From: an uncultured Anaerolineales bacterium
GTDB lineage: Bacteria > Chloroflexota > Anaerolineae > Anaerolineales > UBA11657
Assembly: GCA_913031335.1 (NCBI GenBank)
Contig: CAJWGI010000097.1
Coordinates: 1-5,920 of the forward strand
DNA: 5,920 bases
Direction: 5' to 3'
Positions 1 to 5,920 of this stretch are shown here, piece after piece. Positions within the stretch are counted from its first letter, which is position 1, and each line of letters begins with the position of its first letter. Both the position numbers and the translations under genes were made by a program. Below the pieces are notes generated by a model, which saw only the letters and a list, made by a program, of their open reading frames with translations, searched no databases and was not told the DNA's origin.

Positions 1-2527
1 GATTGAGACGCCCGAAGGGCCGAACATCGGCCTGATAGGCCGATTGGCATCTTATGCCAAGGTGAATCCTTTCGGTTTTATCGAGACACCATACAGAAAA
101 GTGGTGAAGGAATTGGCGGCGAATGACGCCGGGCTTGCCGGCCGAGTTGTTCGTGAGGTTGTGCATGACCCCGAGACCGGTCGCGTCGCCGCAAAGGCTG
201 GCACTCTTGTGATCCCGCGTGTGCACCGCCGCTTGGAGGAACTGGGAGGCAAGGTAATGGTGCCTATAATCCCCTTCGTGTCAGATGAAGTGACGTACCT
301 CTCAGCCGACGCGGAGGACCAATATGTGATAGCGCAGGCAAACGCGCCGCTAAAATCTAATGCGGAATTTGTGAAGCCGCGCGCATCCGCGAGGGCGCAT
401 TCCAAGTTTGTCTTTGCTGTGCCTGCAGAAATAGACTTTATGGACGTGGCCCCACGCCAGATTGTGGGCATATCCGCATCGCTTATTCCTTTTCTGGAGC
501 ATGATGACGCCAACCGGGCGCTGATGGGCTCCAATATGCAGGCACAAGGTGTGCCGTTGTTGCTGCCCGAGGTACCTATGGTGTCCACCGGAATGGAATC
601 GGCTGCCGCACTGGATTCCGGGCAGCTGCTGGTGGCGGATGCAGACGGTGAAGTTACCAGCGTGACGGGCAGGGAAGTACTCATCCGGCACGGCAAAAAG
701 CGTAAGACATACCGCTTGCGCAGGTTCACGCGCTCCAACCAGAGCACGTGCATCGACCAGCGTCCGGTCGTGGTCAAAGGCGAACGCGTGCGCAAAGGAC
801 AGGTCATCGCGGATTCATCCAGCACCGACCACGGAAACCTCGCGCTCGGGCAAAACGTGCTGGTGGCATTCATGTCGTGGGAGGGGGGCAATTTCGAGGA
901 CGCCATAGTTGTTTCCAGTCGACTTGTGCGAGAAGACCGTTTTACCTCCATTCACATTGAAAAGCACGAGGTAGAGGCGCGCGATACCAAGTTGGGCCCC
1001 GAGGAGATTACGTATGACATCCCCAATGTGGGCGAGGAAACGCTGAAGGATCTAGACGAGTATGGTGTGGTGCGCATTGGCGCCGAGGTCGGCCCAAATG
1101 ACATCCTGGTGGGGAAAATTACTCCGAAGGGTGAAAAGGAATTGTCGCCTGAAGAGAAACTGCTCCGGGCAATCTTCGGCGAAAAGGCGCGCGAGGTGAA
1201 GGATTCTTCATTACGGCTTCCGCATGGCGAGAAAGGCAAAGTGGTCAGCGTGCGCGTCTTCACTCGTGATGAACACAGCGACCTTAAAGCGGGCGTCGAT
1301 AAAATGGTGCGCGTCTCGGTGGCACAACGCCGCAAGCTGACCGAGGGGGACAAAATGGCCGGGCGACACGGCAACAAGGGCGTCATTTCCAGAGTGGTCC
1401 CGGAAGAAGACATGCCGTTTTTGGAGGATGGCACGCCGGTCGACATCATCCTGAACCCGCTCGGTGTTCCCGGGCGCATGAACATCGGCCAGATTCTGGA
1501 GACACACCTGGGCTGGGCGGCCAACCGACTCGGTTTTCGCGCGATTACCCCTGTGTTCGATGGGGCCAGCGAATCGGAAATCGAAGCTGAGCTGGCGCGC
1601 GCCTGGCTCATCGACAGGGCCTGGCGAGAGACGGGCAAGCGCGCCTGGGAGTGGCTGGGTGAGGGTGATTACGATCCGGAAGCGTTGCACGATGACCGGG
1701 AGGCGACGACGTTGTACGTGCAGGCGGTTGCGGGCAAACGGTTCGATTCCAATATGCTCGCGTCCGACATAAATTTCGCTAGACGCGCCGCGCTCATCAT
1801 CTGGCTAGAGCAGCAGGGCCACAAATCAGGCGAGGGGATTGTGCTCGAAGACAACACCTTGCAGGGCGAAGAAAAGAAGCAGGCGGACGATAACGCAATT
1901 CGGTTGTGTCTGCAAACATGGTTGCGGGACCACGGTGACAATGGAAAAAGCCGTGATGATGAAGCGTTGGTGGCGAAGGCCATGAAAATGATGGGCAAAA
2001 TACACCGGCCGGTTCCCACTCTTGGCAAGATGATTGTGCGCGATGGCATAACCGGTGAACCCTACGAGCGAGCGGTCACGGTCGGCATCATACACATGCT
2101 AAAGCTGCATCACCTTGTGGAAGACAAGGTGCATGCGCGTTCCACCGGGCCGTACTCGCTGGTGACGCAGCAGCCGCTGGGCGGAAAGGCGCAGTTTGGT
2201 GGGCAGCGTTTCGGTGAGATGGAGGTATGGGCGCTCGAGGCTTATGGGGCGGCGCATACTTTGCAGGAAATGCTTACCGTGAAATCAGACGATGTACTCG
2301 GGCGGGTGAAGACCTATGAAAGCATCGTAAAAGGTGAGCCGATTGAAGACCCGGGGATTCCGGCGTCCTTCCGCGTGCTGGTGAAAGAAATGCAGAGTCT
2401 CGGATTGGCGATTGAAGCCGAAACCGACACCGGAGAAATGATTGAGTTCGGAAAGAGCGAGGGACAGAAGCGAGCGCCCAGGTTGGGGGGCATCGGGCTG
2501 CTGGATTTCGGGCGCAGGGGCAGCTAG
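1..2527 (+). CDS. rpoB: RNA polymerase beta subunit, C-terminal part (5' truncated by window edge)
   Basis: This is the catalytic beta subunit of DNA-dependent RNA polymerase. The reading frame is open from base 2, beginning [15 protein letters not shown], which corresponds to E. coli residue 561 onward, and ends at TAG 2525-2527. It gives 841 residues; the N-terminal portion lies outside the window. Motifs seen in order: [14 protein letters not shown] (from about 503), SNQSTC...QRPVV (about 737), [11 protein letters not shown] (about 877), [13 protein letters not shown] (about 1178), and [15 protein letters not shown]. The two active-site lysines equivalent to E. coli K1065 and K1073 are codons 1352-1354 and 1376-1378. 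[13 protein letters not shown] and [32 protein letters not shown] complete the set. The E. coli insertion just before GDKMAGRHG is absent. Oddities are an extra domain at about 1604-2020, a divergent patch at 539-610, and a Gly/Arg-rich tail after LGLAIEAE. No rpoC follows. Confidence 0.98.
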   Translation, partial: IETPEGPNIGLIGRLASYAKVNPFGFIETPYRKVVKELAANDAGLAGRVVREVVHDPETGRVAAKAGTLVIPRVHRRLEELGGKVMVPIIPFVSDEVTYLSADAEDQYVIAQANAPLKSNAEFVKPRASARAHSKFVFAVPAEIDFMDVAPRQIVGISASLIPFLEHDDANRALMGSNMQAQGVPLLLPEVPMVSTGMESAAALDSGQLLVADADGEVTSVTGREVLIRHGKKRKTYRLRRFTRSNQSTCIDQRPVVVKGERVRKGQVIADSSSTDHGNLALGQNVLVAFMSWEGGNFEDAIVVSSRLVREDRFTSIHIEKHEVEARDTKLGPEEITYDIPNVGEETLKDLDEYGVVRIGAEVGPNDILVGKITPKGEKELSPEEKLLRAIFGEKAREVKDSSLRLPHGEKGKVVSVRVFTRDEHSDLKAGVDKMVRVSVAQRRKLTEGDKMAGRHGNKGVISRVVPEEDMPFLEDGTPVDIILNPLGVPGRMNIGQILETHLGWAANRLGFRAITPVFDGASESEIEAELARAWLIDRAWRETGKRAWEWLGEGDYDPEALHDDREATTLYVQAVAGKRFDSNMLASDINFARRAALIIWLEQQGHKSGEGIVLEDNTLQGEEKKQADDNAIRLCLQTWLRDHGDNGKSRDDEALVAKAMKMMGKIHRPVPTLGKMIVRDGITGEPYERAVTVGIIHMLKLHHLVEDKVHARSTGPYSLVTQQPLGGKAQFGGQRFGEMEVWALEAYGAAHTLQEMLTVKSDDVLGRVKTYESIVKGEPIEDPGIPASFRVLVKEMQSLGLAIEAETDTGEMIEFGKSEGQKRAPRLGGIGLLDFGRRGS
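1604..2020 (+). other. Lineage-specific insertion domain inside RpoB
   Basis: In typical beta subunits the segment FDGA...EI..LL..A is followed after about five residues by the strand (K/R)xxLYDGRTGEPF. Here the first part ([16 protein letters not shown]) ends at about 1603. The second ([14 protein letters not shown]) begins at 2024. About 139 residues separate them, so roughly 130 are extra. The reading frame is uninterrupted and base composition looks like the rest of the gene, so I read it as a genuine protein domain rather than an intron or intein: the splice-junction residues of an intein are not apparent. It is charged and apparently helical, with tryptophans in three WL-x(1-3)-G contexts (codons 1652, 1802, 1919). 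Lineage-specific insertions in beta are well documented as a class. I cannot assign this one to a named insertion, and its function is unknown. Confidence 0.8.
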
Positions 2528-2534
2528 TATGGTG

Positions 2535-2557
2535 ACCGCGGCCCGCCCGGTTTTATT
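2535..2557 (+). terminator. Weak terminator-like hairpin after rpoB
   Basis: ACCG (2535-2538) pairs with CGGT (2548-2551). After a bulged C2539, GG (2540-2541) pairs with CC (2546-2547) around the loop CCCG. TTTTATT (2551-2557) follows. It lies 8 bp after the rpoB stop codon and just ahead of the next promoter, which is where a terminator would be expected. The stem is only six pairs with a bulge, and the T-run is interrupted, so read-through is likely if it acts at all. Confidence 0.4.
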
Positions 2558-2559
2558 GC

Positions 2560-2588
2560 TTGACGAGGTGATGACCGGGTGGTACAAT
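2560..2588 (+). promoter_or_regulatory. Housekeeping sigma promoter for the str operon
   Basis: A -35 box TTGACG (2560-2565) and a -10 box TACAAT (2583-2588) are separated by exactly 17 bp. The -10 box is preceded by TGG (2580-2582), which makes an extended -10. Each hexamer matches the sigma-70 consensus at five of six positions. Transcription should start near 2595, leaving about 155 nt of leader before rpsL. It is the best promoter I found in any spacer of the window, and it lies in the only long one. It implies that rpsL-rpsG-fusA-tuf does not depend on transcription from rpoB. Confidence 0.78.
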
Positions 2589-2669
2589 CATCGGTTGCAA
2601 GTGAAATAAGGGTGCGCTAAACGCTTGGGCGGCGATTGGGGGTAGTGCGAATTTTATATGGAATTTTGG

Positions 2670-2718
2670 AGCGAGGCCATCGCGGAAGGGCGGCGGTGGC
2701 CTCGCTGACTGCAGCGAG
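2670..2718 (+). promoter_or_regulatory. Structured str operon leader with two mutually exclusive hairpins
   Basis: Hairpin A pairs 2670-2683 with 2693-2706: 14 pairs including one G-U, closing a 9-nt purine-rich loop GGAAGGGCG. Hairpin B pairs CTCGCTG (2701-2707) with CAGCGAG (2712-2718) around the loop ACTG. CTCGCT (2701-2706) is used by both, because AGCGAG occurs at 2670-2675 and again at 2713-2718, so the two cannot form together. No T-run follows either stem, so neither looks like an intrinsic terminator. Hairpin B ends just before the AAGGAG at 2720-2725. The layout resembles switching leaders of ribosomal protein operons, but I match it to no known family. Pairing is read directly; regulation is inferred. 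Confidence 0.55.
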
Positions 2719-2734
2719 CAAGGAGATATTGAGC

Positions 2735-2764
2735 GTGATTGGAGAGGGATGTGCCGACAATTAA
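2735..2764 (+). CDS. Possible 9-codon leader ORF overlapping the rpsL start
   Basis: A GTG at 2735 sits 9 nt after AAGGAG (2720-2725), the strongest Shine-Dalgarno match in the window. It opens nine codons, MIGEGCADN, ending at TAA 2762-2764. The frame differs from rpsL and overlaps its first codons, and it covers the rpsL ribosome binding site at 2741-2748. If translated it could couple or limit S12 synthesis. The peptide resembles nothing I know. The strong site might instead serve the in-frame TTG at 2739, or act as a standby site. Existence as a translated ORF is a guess. Confidence 0.25.
   Translation: MIGEGCADN
2741..2748 (+). promoter_or_regulatory. Ribosome binding site that decides the rpsL start
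   Basis: GGAGAGGG ends two bases before GTG 2751, and its GGAG core is six bases from it. In frame upstream there is only TTG 2739 before the stop TGA at 2736-2738. The GTG start gives the family N-terminus [11 protein letters not shown]. The TTG would add MERD, which S12 proteins normally lack, and would overlap this site. Confidence 0.7.
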
Positions 2765-3170
2765 TCAGCTGGTGCGGAAGGGCCGCAAGAGCAAGCACAA
2801 GAAGAGCACTGCGCCTGCGTTGCAATACACGTACAACGCGAACAAGCAGCGGCGCTCACGCCATGCTAAAGGCGCCCCGCAGAAGCGCGGGGTATGCACG
2901 ATTGTGCGGACGCAGACTCCGAAGAAGCCCAACTCCGCTTTGCGCAAAGTGGCGCGTGTGCGTCTGACCAACGGCCTGGAAGTGACCGCGTACATTCCTG
3001 GCGAGGGTCACTCGTTGCAGGAGCACTCCGTGGTTTTGGTGCGCGGTGGGCGGGTGAAGGATTTGCCGGGTGTGCGCTATCACATCGTGCGAGGCACATT
3101 GGACAGCACGGGCGTGGAGGGCCGCAGCCAGCGTCGTTCGAAATATGGCGGCAAGCGGCGCGACGAATGA
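2751..3170 (+). CDS. rpsL: 30S ribosomal protein S12
   Basis: S12 lies at the interface of the 30S subunit beside the decoding centre and helps control translational accuracy. The protein has 139 residues, starting [13 protein letters not shown] from a GTG codon. That is longer than E. coli's 124 and like the 137-140 residue form of many Gram-positives, because of the extra stretch between residues 20 and 41. Key motifs are PQKRGVCT (43-50), [11 protein letters not shown] (56-66) and [13 protein letters not shown] (99-111). Lysines 58 and 103, where E. coli K42 and K87 mutations give streptomycin resistance, are intact, which suggests a streptomycin-sensitive S12. Asp104 is the residue that is methylthiolated in some bacteria. 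It is the first gene after the promoter at 2560-2588. Its TGA overlaps an ATG (TGATG), and rpsG follows after 42 bp. Confidence 0.98.
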   Translation: MPTINQLVRKGRKSKHKKSTAPALQYTYNANKQRRSRHAKGAPQKRGVCTIVRTQTPKKPNSALRKVARVRLTNGLEVTAYIPGEGHSLQEHSVVLVRGGRVKDLPGVRYHIVRGTLDSTGVEGRSQRRSKYGGKRRDE

Positions 3171-3212
3171 TGGAACTTAGGCCGGCAGCGACCAGGAACT
3201 GGGGCAGAGGCA

Positions 3213-3683
3213 ATGGCGCGACGGTTTAAACCACAGCGGCGGCAAGTGAAGCCTGACCCGCAATACGGGAACAAGCAGGTTTCCATGTTTGTCAATCGCA
3301 TGATGAAGGATGGCAAGAAGAGCGTTGCTCTCAAGATAATGTACACGGCTTTTGGGCTCATGGAAAAGAAGGCGGGTAAAGATCCGGTGGAGATGTTTTT
3401 GCAAGCGCTTGGCAATGTTTCGCCTACGGTGGAGGTCAAGCCGCGCCGTGTGGGTGGTGCAACTTATCAGGTTCCAATCGAGGTCATCTCGTCTCGACGG
3501 GAGGCGTTGGCCATGCGCTGGTTGTTGGCGGCTGCCCGGTTGCGCAGTGGAAAATCGATGGCTGAAAAGCTAGCCGGAGAATTGGCGGATGCAGCCAACA
3601 ACACTGGCGGGGCCATGAAAAAGCGCGAGGAAGTCCATCGCATGGCTGAGAGCAACAGGGCTTTCAGCCATTATCGATTCTAA
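3213..3683 (+). CDS. rpsG: 30S ribosomal protein S7
   Basis: S7 is a primary 16S rRNA-binding protein that nucleates assembly of the 30S head and contacts the E-site tRNA. The 156-residue protein is full family length. It runs from [10 protein letters not shown] through [24 protein letters not shown] (14-37), [24 protein letters not shown] (68-91) and [13 protein letters not shown] (101-113) to [28 protein letters not shown] (129-156). The ATG has only a weak binding site: AGAGG at 3206-3210 is too close at 2 nt, and GGGG at 3201-3204 is a poor match. Initiation may therefore lean on coupling to rpsL, 42 bp upstream. In E. coli S7 is the repressor that binds the S12-S7 junction. I see no comparable structure in this short spacer, so feedback here, if any, may use the rpsL leader instead (inference). 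Confidence 0.98.
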   Translation: MARRFKPQRRQVKPDPQYGNKQVSMFVNRMMKDGKKSVALKIMYTAFGLMEKKAGKDPVEMFLQALGNVSPTVEVKPRRVGGATYQVPIEVISSRREALAMRWLLAAARLRSGKSMAEKLAGELADAANNTGGAMKKREEVHRMAESNRAFSHYRF

Positions 3684-3746
3684 TCCCGGTGCCGAAACAG
3701 TTCTCGACAGCGGATTGAAAACGGTGAGTGGAAGAATTTCCGGGTT

Positions 3747-5828
3747 ATGGCTGCGATACTACCGCCATTGGAGCGAGTGCGGAACATCGGGATTATTGCG
3801 CACATTGATGCCGGCAAAACGACTTGCACCGAGCGAATCCTGTACTACACGGGCAGGACTCACCGCATTGGAAACGTGGATGATGGCAACACAGTCACGG
3901 ACTGGATGGAGCAGGAGCGGGAACGGGGCATAACGATAACGGCCGCTTCGATTACTGCGGAGTGGAACGAGCACCTTATCAACTTAATAGACACACCCGG
4001 GCACATCGACTTCACCGCGGAGGTGCAGCGCTCGCTCCGCGTGCTGGATGGAGGAGTGGTCGTTTTCGACGCGGTGCAGGGAGTGGAACCACAGAGCGAA
4101 ACTGTGTGGCGGCAGGCGGATCGCTACAATGTGCCGCGCCTGTGCTTCATTAATAAGATGGACAGGGTTGGCGCGGACTTCGAACGGTCTGTAGGGATGA
4201 TCCGCGAGCGTCTGGGCGCTAACCCGGTTGTCTTACAGCTGCCGGTGGGGGCTGAGGCTGATTTCGTCGGTGCGGTTGACCTGATTGAAATGCAGATGAT
4301 AACTTGGGGTGACCAACTGGGCGCGCGCAGGGTTTATGAGGACGTTCCTGCGGACATGCAGACGAAAGCAGAATCAGCTCGAGAAGACCTGATTGAGACA
4401 GTGGCCGAATGCGATGATGAACTGTTGGCTTTGTTCTCGGAGGAGAAGGCACCGACGCATGAGCAACTACGGGCGGGCATCCGCCGTGCCACCATCGGCA
4501 ATCTGATAAACCCGGTTTATTGCGGCACTGCGCTTAGGAACAAGGGCATTCAGCCGGTGCTGGACGGCGTGATTGATTTTCTGCCCTCTCCGCTAGATGT
4601 GCCCCCTGTGATAGGGAGCAATCCGGAAAACGGGGCTGCTGTGGAGCGCGTGGCGGATGACAGCGGCCCGCTTTCGGCACTGGTTTTCAAGATCGTCAGC
4701 GATCCGTATGTCGGGCGATTGGCGTATTTCCGCGTGTACTCGGGGAAAATAGAGGCGGGTGCCAAGGTGCAAAACACGACAAAGGGACGGCGGGAGCGGA
4801 TAGGCCGCGTTATCAGGATGTATGCGGACCGGCGCGAGGAGGTGGAGGAAGTGACCGCAGGCGACATCGCCGCTACGCTGGGTCTGAAAAACACCTTTAC
4901 GGGCGAGACGCTTTCCGACGCAAAGCAACCGATTGTGCTGGAGGCCATTGAGTTCCCGGAACCGGTGATATCGGTGGCCGTGGAACCGAAAACGGCGGGC
5001 GACCAGGACAAACTTGGCGTGGCGCTGCAGAAACTGGCCGAAGAGGACCCAACCTTTCGGGTGCGCGCCGATGAGGACACCGGCCAGACGATTATCTCGG
5101 GAATGGGAGAGTTGCATCTGGAGGTGCTCATCGACCGGATGATGCGCGAATTCCGGGTGCACGCCAACGTGGGTCGGCCGAGGGTCGCATATCACGAGTC
5201 CATTCGGAAGGCAGTCGAGAAGGTGGAATGCCGGCATGTGAAGCAGTCGGGTGGCAGGGGCCAATTCGCGCATGTCGTCCTCAAGATGGAACCCGGGGAA
5301 GCCGGGTCCGGTATCACCTTTTCCAATGAGATTGTGGGAGGGGTAATTCCGAAAGAATTCATACGACCGGTGGAGCAGGGTGTGCGCAACGCTGCCGGTA
5401 CCGGGGTGTTAGCCGGCTACCCGGTTACAGATGTGGATATCACCTTGTACGATGGTTCGTTCCACGATGTGGATTCGAGTGAGATGGCGTTTCAGATTGC
5501 CGGAGCGATGGCATTTCGGCAGGGCGTTTCACGAGCGCAACCGGTGCTGCTGGAACCGATGATGAAGGTGGAGGTAGTGGTGCCGGAGGAGTACATGGGA
5601 GATATTCTGGGCGAGCTATCCTCGCGGCGGGCCTCTATCGGGGGCATGGATGCGCGGCCCGGCGGGGCGCAGTCGATTGATGCCGTGGTGCCGTTGGCGG
5701 AAATGTTCGGTTACGCAACGGTGTTGCGGTCGCGCACGCAGGGGCGGGGTGTGTTTTCGATGGAATTTGCTCATTATGCGCAGGTTCCCGATTTGGTTGC
5801 GCAGGTTGTTGTGAAAGGAATGGGGTAG
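3747..5828 (+). CDS. fusA: Elongation factor G (translocation GTPase)
   Basis: EF-G drives GTP-dependent translocation of tRNA and mRNA on the ribosome and, with ribosome recycling factor, splits used ribosomes. It has 693 residues, of normal length, with all five domains. The GTPase domain shows AHIDAGKT (18-25), switch I ending GITIT (61-65), DTPGH (82-86, His86 the catalytic His), NKMD (136-139) and the G5 segment CGTAL (259-263). Domain II starts near 305 and domain III near 403. Domain IV (about 480-600) carries [10 protein letters not shown] (573-582), whose His573 matches the tip His583 of E. coli. Domain V runs to about 680. The switch I wording [11 protein letters not shown] differs from the E. 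coli form and resembles Chloroflexota-type EF-G (from memory). The start is ATG 3747 with a distant, weak site GGAAG (3730-3734), 63 bp after rpsG. Position in the str operon supports the canonical EF-G rather than a paralogue. Confidence 0.98.
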   Translation: MAAILPPLERVRNIGIIAHIDAGKTTCTERILYYTGRTHRIGNVDDGNTVTDWMEQERERGITITAASITAEWNEHLINLIDTPGHIDFTAEVQRSLRVLDGGVVVFDAVQGVEPQSETVWRQADRYNVPRLCFINKMDRVGADFERSVGMIRERLGANPVVLQLPVGAEADFVGAVDLIEMQMITWGDQLGARRVYEDVPADMQTKAESAREDLIETVAECDDELLALFSEEKAPTHEQLRAGIRRATIGNLINPVYCGTALRNKGIQPVLDGVIDFLPSPLDVPPVIGSNPENGAAVERVADDSGPLSALVFKIVSDPYVGRLAYFRVYSGKIEAGAKVQNTTKGRRERIGRVIRMYADRREEVEEVTAGDIAATLGLKNTFTGETLSDAKQPIVLEAIEFPEPVISVAVEPKTAGDQDKLGVALQKLAEEDPTFRVRADEDTGQTIISGMGELHLEVLIDRMMREFRVHANVGRPRVAYHESIRKAVEKVECRHVKQSGGRGQFAHVVLKMEPGEAGSGITFSNEIVGGVIPKEFIRPVEQGVRNAAGTGVLAGYPVTDVDITLYDGSFHDVDSSEMAFQIAGAMAFRQGVSRAQPVLLEPMMKVEVVVPEEYMGDILGELSSRRASIGGMDARPGGAQSIDAVVPLAEMFGYATVLRSRTQGRGVFSMEFAHYAQVPDLVAQVVVKGMG

Positions 5829-5868
5829 TGTATCAGGTGGCGAGCGGCCAACAGAGATAATTGTACTT

Positions 5869-5873
5869 AGGAG
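5869..5873 (+). promoter_or_regulatory. Strong ribosome binding site for tuf
   Basis: AGGAG lies 11 nt before ATG 5885, with a second purine run AGAG at 5877-5880 closer to the start. This is clearly stronger than the sites of rpsG and fusA, as would suit the high demand for EF-Tu. I see no convincing separate promoter in the 56-bp fusA-tuf gap. Confidence 0.65.
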
Positions 5874-5884
5874 ATTAGAGAACG

Positions 5885-5920
5885 ATGGCAAAAGAAATAT
5901 TTGATCGTAGCAAGCCGCAT
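5885..5920 (+). CDS. tuf: Elongation factor Tu, first 12 codons (3' truncated by window edge)
   Basis: The start ATG 5885 opens MAKEIFDRSKPH, the usual N-terminus of EF-Tu (typically MAKxxFxRxKPHxNVGTIGHVDHGKT). Only 12 codons lie in the window, so the GTPase motifs cannot be seen. EF-Tu delivers aminoacyl-tRNA to the ribosome as a GTP complex. The identity rests on this N-terminus plus its position directly after fusA, where tuf sits in most str operons. Whether a second tuf copy exists elsewhere in the genome cannot be judged. Confidence 0.93.
   Translation, partial: MAKEIFDRSKPH

Noticed and set aside
52..1638. Long open frames on the minus strand opposite rpoB (299 and 228 codons)
   Set aside because: They lie wholly opposite a strongly conserved gene, are rich in Ser, Thr and Arg, show no recognisable motif, and arise from the codon bias of the + strand gene.
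1604..2020. Intein or intron as the explanation for the extra rpoB sequence
   Set aside because: The frame is continuous and composition matches the host gene. There is no Cys/Ser start, His-Asn end or endonuclease motif, and about 130 residues inserted in a variable linker is better explained as a domain insertion.
2649..2667. Direct repeat GAATTTT (2649-2655 and 2661-2667) in the rpsL leader, with TTATAT between
   Set aside because: It looks like a possible second -10, but no -35 match lies at suitable spacing, and two 7-bp copies in an AT-rich patch are weak evidence.
2739..2750. TTG 2739 as the start of rpsL
   Set aside because: It would add MERD to a protein family that almost always starts MPT(I/V)NQL, and it overlaps the GGAGAGGG site that is well placed for GTG 2751.
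2749..2967. Frame starting at ATG 2749 (72 codons, [10 protein letters not shown])
   Set aside because: It shares the rpsL binding site but is an out-of-frame reading of the rpsL sequence. The GTG 2751 frame is unmistakably S12.
4550..5273. Minus-strand open frames opposite fusA (205 and 226 codons)
   Set aside because: They are shadows of the GC-rich fusA reading frame, with no domain, no sensible start context and low-complexity composition.
5291..5307. Perfect inverted repeat ACCCGG-GGAAG-CCGGGT within fusA
   Set aside because: It lies inside conserved coding sequence (EPGEAGSG), has no T-run and is short. Codon use explains it.
5395..5404. 10-bp palindrome CCGGTACCGG in fusA
   Set aside because: It is a single copy inside a coding region with frequent CCGG, so chance is the simplest explanation.
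5829..5884. GATAAT (5856-5861) as a -10 box for a separate tuf promoter
   Set aside because: No recognisable -35 hexamer exists 16-18 bp upstream, so tuf is more simply read with the operon.

Overview
The window is 5.9 kb of bacterial core informational DNA. Every large gene lies on the + strand, in the order rpoB (3' part) - rpsL - rpsG - fusA - tuf (5' tip). These encode the RNA polymerase beta subunit, ribosomal proteins S12 and S7, elongation factor G and EF-Tu. The organism is clearly a bacterium. A placement in or near Chloroflexota is my best guess from memory, at about 40% confidence. It rests on the [11 protein letters not shown] stretch and compact flap of RpoB (no E. coli-type insertion there), the [11 protein letters not shown] switch I of EF-G, a 139-residue S12 of the Gram-positive length class, and the wording of S7. 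No rRNA, tRNA, mobile element or CRISPR array is visible.

Layout: positions 1-2527 are the C-terminal 841 codons of rpoB, entering at the equivalent of E. coli residue 561. This part carries an extra domain of roughly 130 residues (about 1604-2020). It also has a locally divergent patch at 539-610 where several normally near-invariant residues are changed. Positions 2528-2750 are a 223-bp junction with a weak terminator-like hairpin, a near-consensus extended -10 sigma-70 type promoter (2560-2588), and a leader of about 155 nt. The leader holds a strong 14-bp hairpin and an overlapping, mutually exclusive 7-bp hairpin, followed by a strong Shine-Dalgarno site that does not serve rpsL directly. 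Then come rpsL (2751-3170), rpsG (3213-3683), fusA (3747-5828) and the first 12 codons of tuf (5885-5920), with gaps of 42, 63 and 56 bp, read as one str-type operon.

The most notable structural point is what is missing. In most bacteria rpoC sits between rpoB and rpsL. Here the junction is only 223 bp and contains no rpoC, nor a recognisable remnant of it, so rpoC must lie elsewhere or upstream of rpoB. The terminator-like element and the new promoter suggest that the str operon is transcribed independently of rpoB.

I see no new defence, metabolic or mobile system. The candidates for something undescribed are the leader RNA of the str operon, the rpoB insertion and the altered rpoB patch. 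They are reported with the checks that would decide them.
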